Assembly: GCF_900115675.1 (NCBI RefSeq)
Contig: NZ_FOXI01000007.1
Span: 1-64,000 of the forward strand
From: Halolamina pelagica
GTDB lineage: Archaea > Halobacteriota > Halobacteria > Halobacteriales > Haloferacaceae
DNA: 64,000 nucleotides
Direction of reading: 5' to 3'
The translations under genes and the position numbers were made by a program. Below the pieces are notes generated by a model. The model ran no database searches. It was not told the DNA's origin and worked only from the letters and a program-made list of their open reading frames with translations. Positions 63,734 to 64,000 of the stretch are shown one piece after another (positions within the stretch are counted from its first letter, which is position 1; each line of letters begins with the position of its first letter).

Positions 63734-64000
63734 GAGAGTAGTGCCTGAACCGTCGGTTCGAGGAGCTGTCCGTACTCGAAGGCGAGCATGCCGAGGACGA
63801 CCGCCGCGAGTGCCGCGGCGACGACGACGCCGGTCATCCCGGGCGAGACGCCGTCGACGGCGACGCGCTCGCCACTCGCGTCACGGAAGAACATCCGCTC
63901 GAGGATCCGCGCGAAGTACGCCAGCGTCAGCAGCGTACTCAGCAGGATCACCACCGCGAGCGGCCACGCCGCGGCCTCGACGGCGCCCAGCGCGATGTAC
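63730..64000 (-). CDS. Antiporter subunit D paralogue, C-terminal end (runs off window)
   Basis: The visible 89 codons carry one or two helices, the conserved YFARILERMFF block of MrpD-type subunits and a C-terminal helix ending LLEPTVQALLS. The frame stays open to base 64000, so the gene begins outside the window. Its stop overlaps the next start in ATGA, confirming the operon. Confidence 0.85.
   Translation of the reverse strand, partial: YIALGAVEAAAWPLAVVILLSTLLTLAYFARILERMFFRDASGERVAVDGVSPGMTGVVVAAALAAVVLGMLAFEYGQLLEPTVQALLS

Overview
The window is a high-GC archaeal chromosome segment from a haloarchaeon (class Halobacteria). The proteins are acidic, and many genes start within about 30 bases of a TATA-like box, as leaderless transcripts do. 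Marker genes are archaeal: CetZ tubulin, TFS, archaeosine genes (tgtA, RaSEA), coenzyme F420 genes (cofC, cofG, cofH), a separate GuaA ATPase subunit, SMC/ScpA, and an Mrp-type antiporter operon. I cannot name the genus.

Layout. 1-12.3 kb: an IS right-end relic, an AAC(3)-type acetyltransferase, a Dna2-like nuclease-helicase, cetZ, then cofC, a small gene, cofG and an MscS channel. A nested pair of IS200/IS605-type elements follows (8.2-10.75 kb), then cofH. 12.3-23.5 kb: purC, a PQQ-like beta-propeller pseudogene split by an intact tnpA-tnpB element (14574-16412), a Rieske oxygenase, an MFS carrier, purS-purQ, a THI5/NMT1-like protein behind a 16-bp palindrome, and an APC permease-UspA pair. 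23.5-36.5 kb: a gutted IS element, RaSEA, an S9 peptidase, a cupin-PHP pair, an aldo/keto reductase, an intergenic region with three stable hairpins, a repetitive acidic secreted protein, pyrG-guaAb-small protein, and an amidohydrolase with a 41-bp IS scar just upstream. 36.6-49.8 kb: XapX, cyclophilin, a Vms1-like hydrolase, a DUF1611-enolase pair (DgcN/DgcA-like), PspA, TFS with two zinc/coiled-coil genes, tRNA-Pro(CGG) with a duplicated 3' end and a large hairpin, a P-loop kinase and an arylsulfotransferase-like protein. 49.8-64 kb: Nudix, CPBP protease, tgtA, a PiT phosphate permease, scpA-smc, an SDR, and three Mrp/complex-I-like antiporter subunits running off the right edge.

The most distinctive story is the life cycle of one IS200/IS605 (TnpB) family seen at several stages: an intact element whose empty site can be rebuilt in frame, a 1.56-kb TnpB-only element nested in another element, a 0.37-kb deletion derivative, a solo right end (omega-RNA-like), and a 41-bp scar that is exactly the product of recombination between the two end hairpins. 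Apart from that the window is mostly housekeeping. I found no CRISPR array and no convincing new defence system. The best candidates for undescribed function are the structured intergenic region at 30422-30592, the small gene divergent from tnpB in the nested element, and the tRNA-Pro 3'-end duplication with its 52-nt hairpin.
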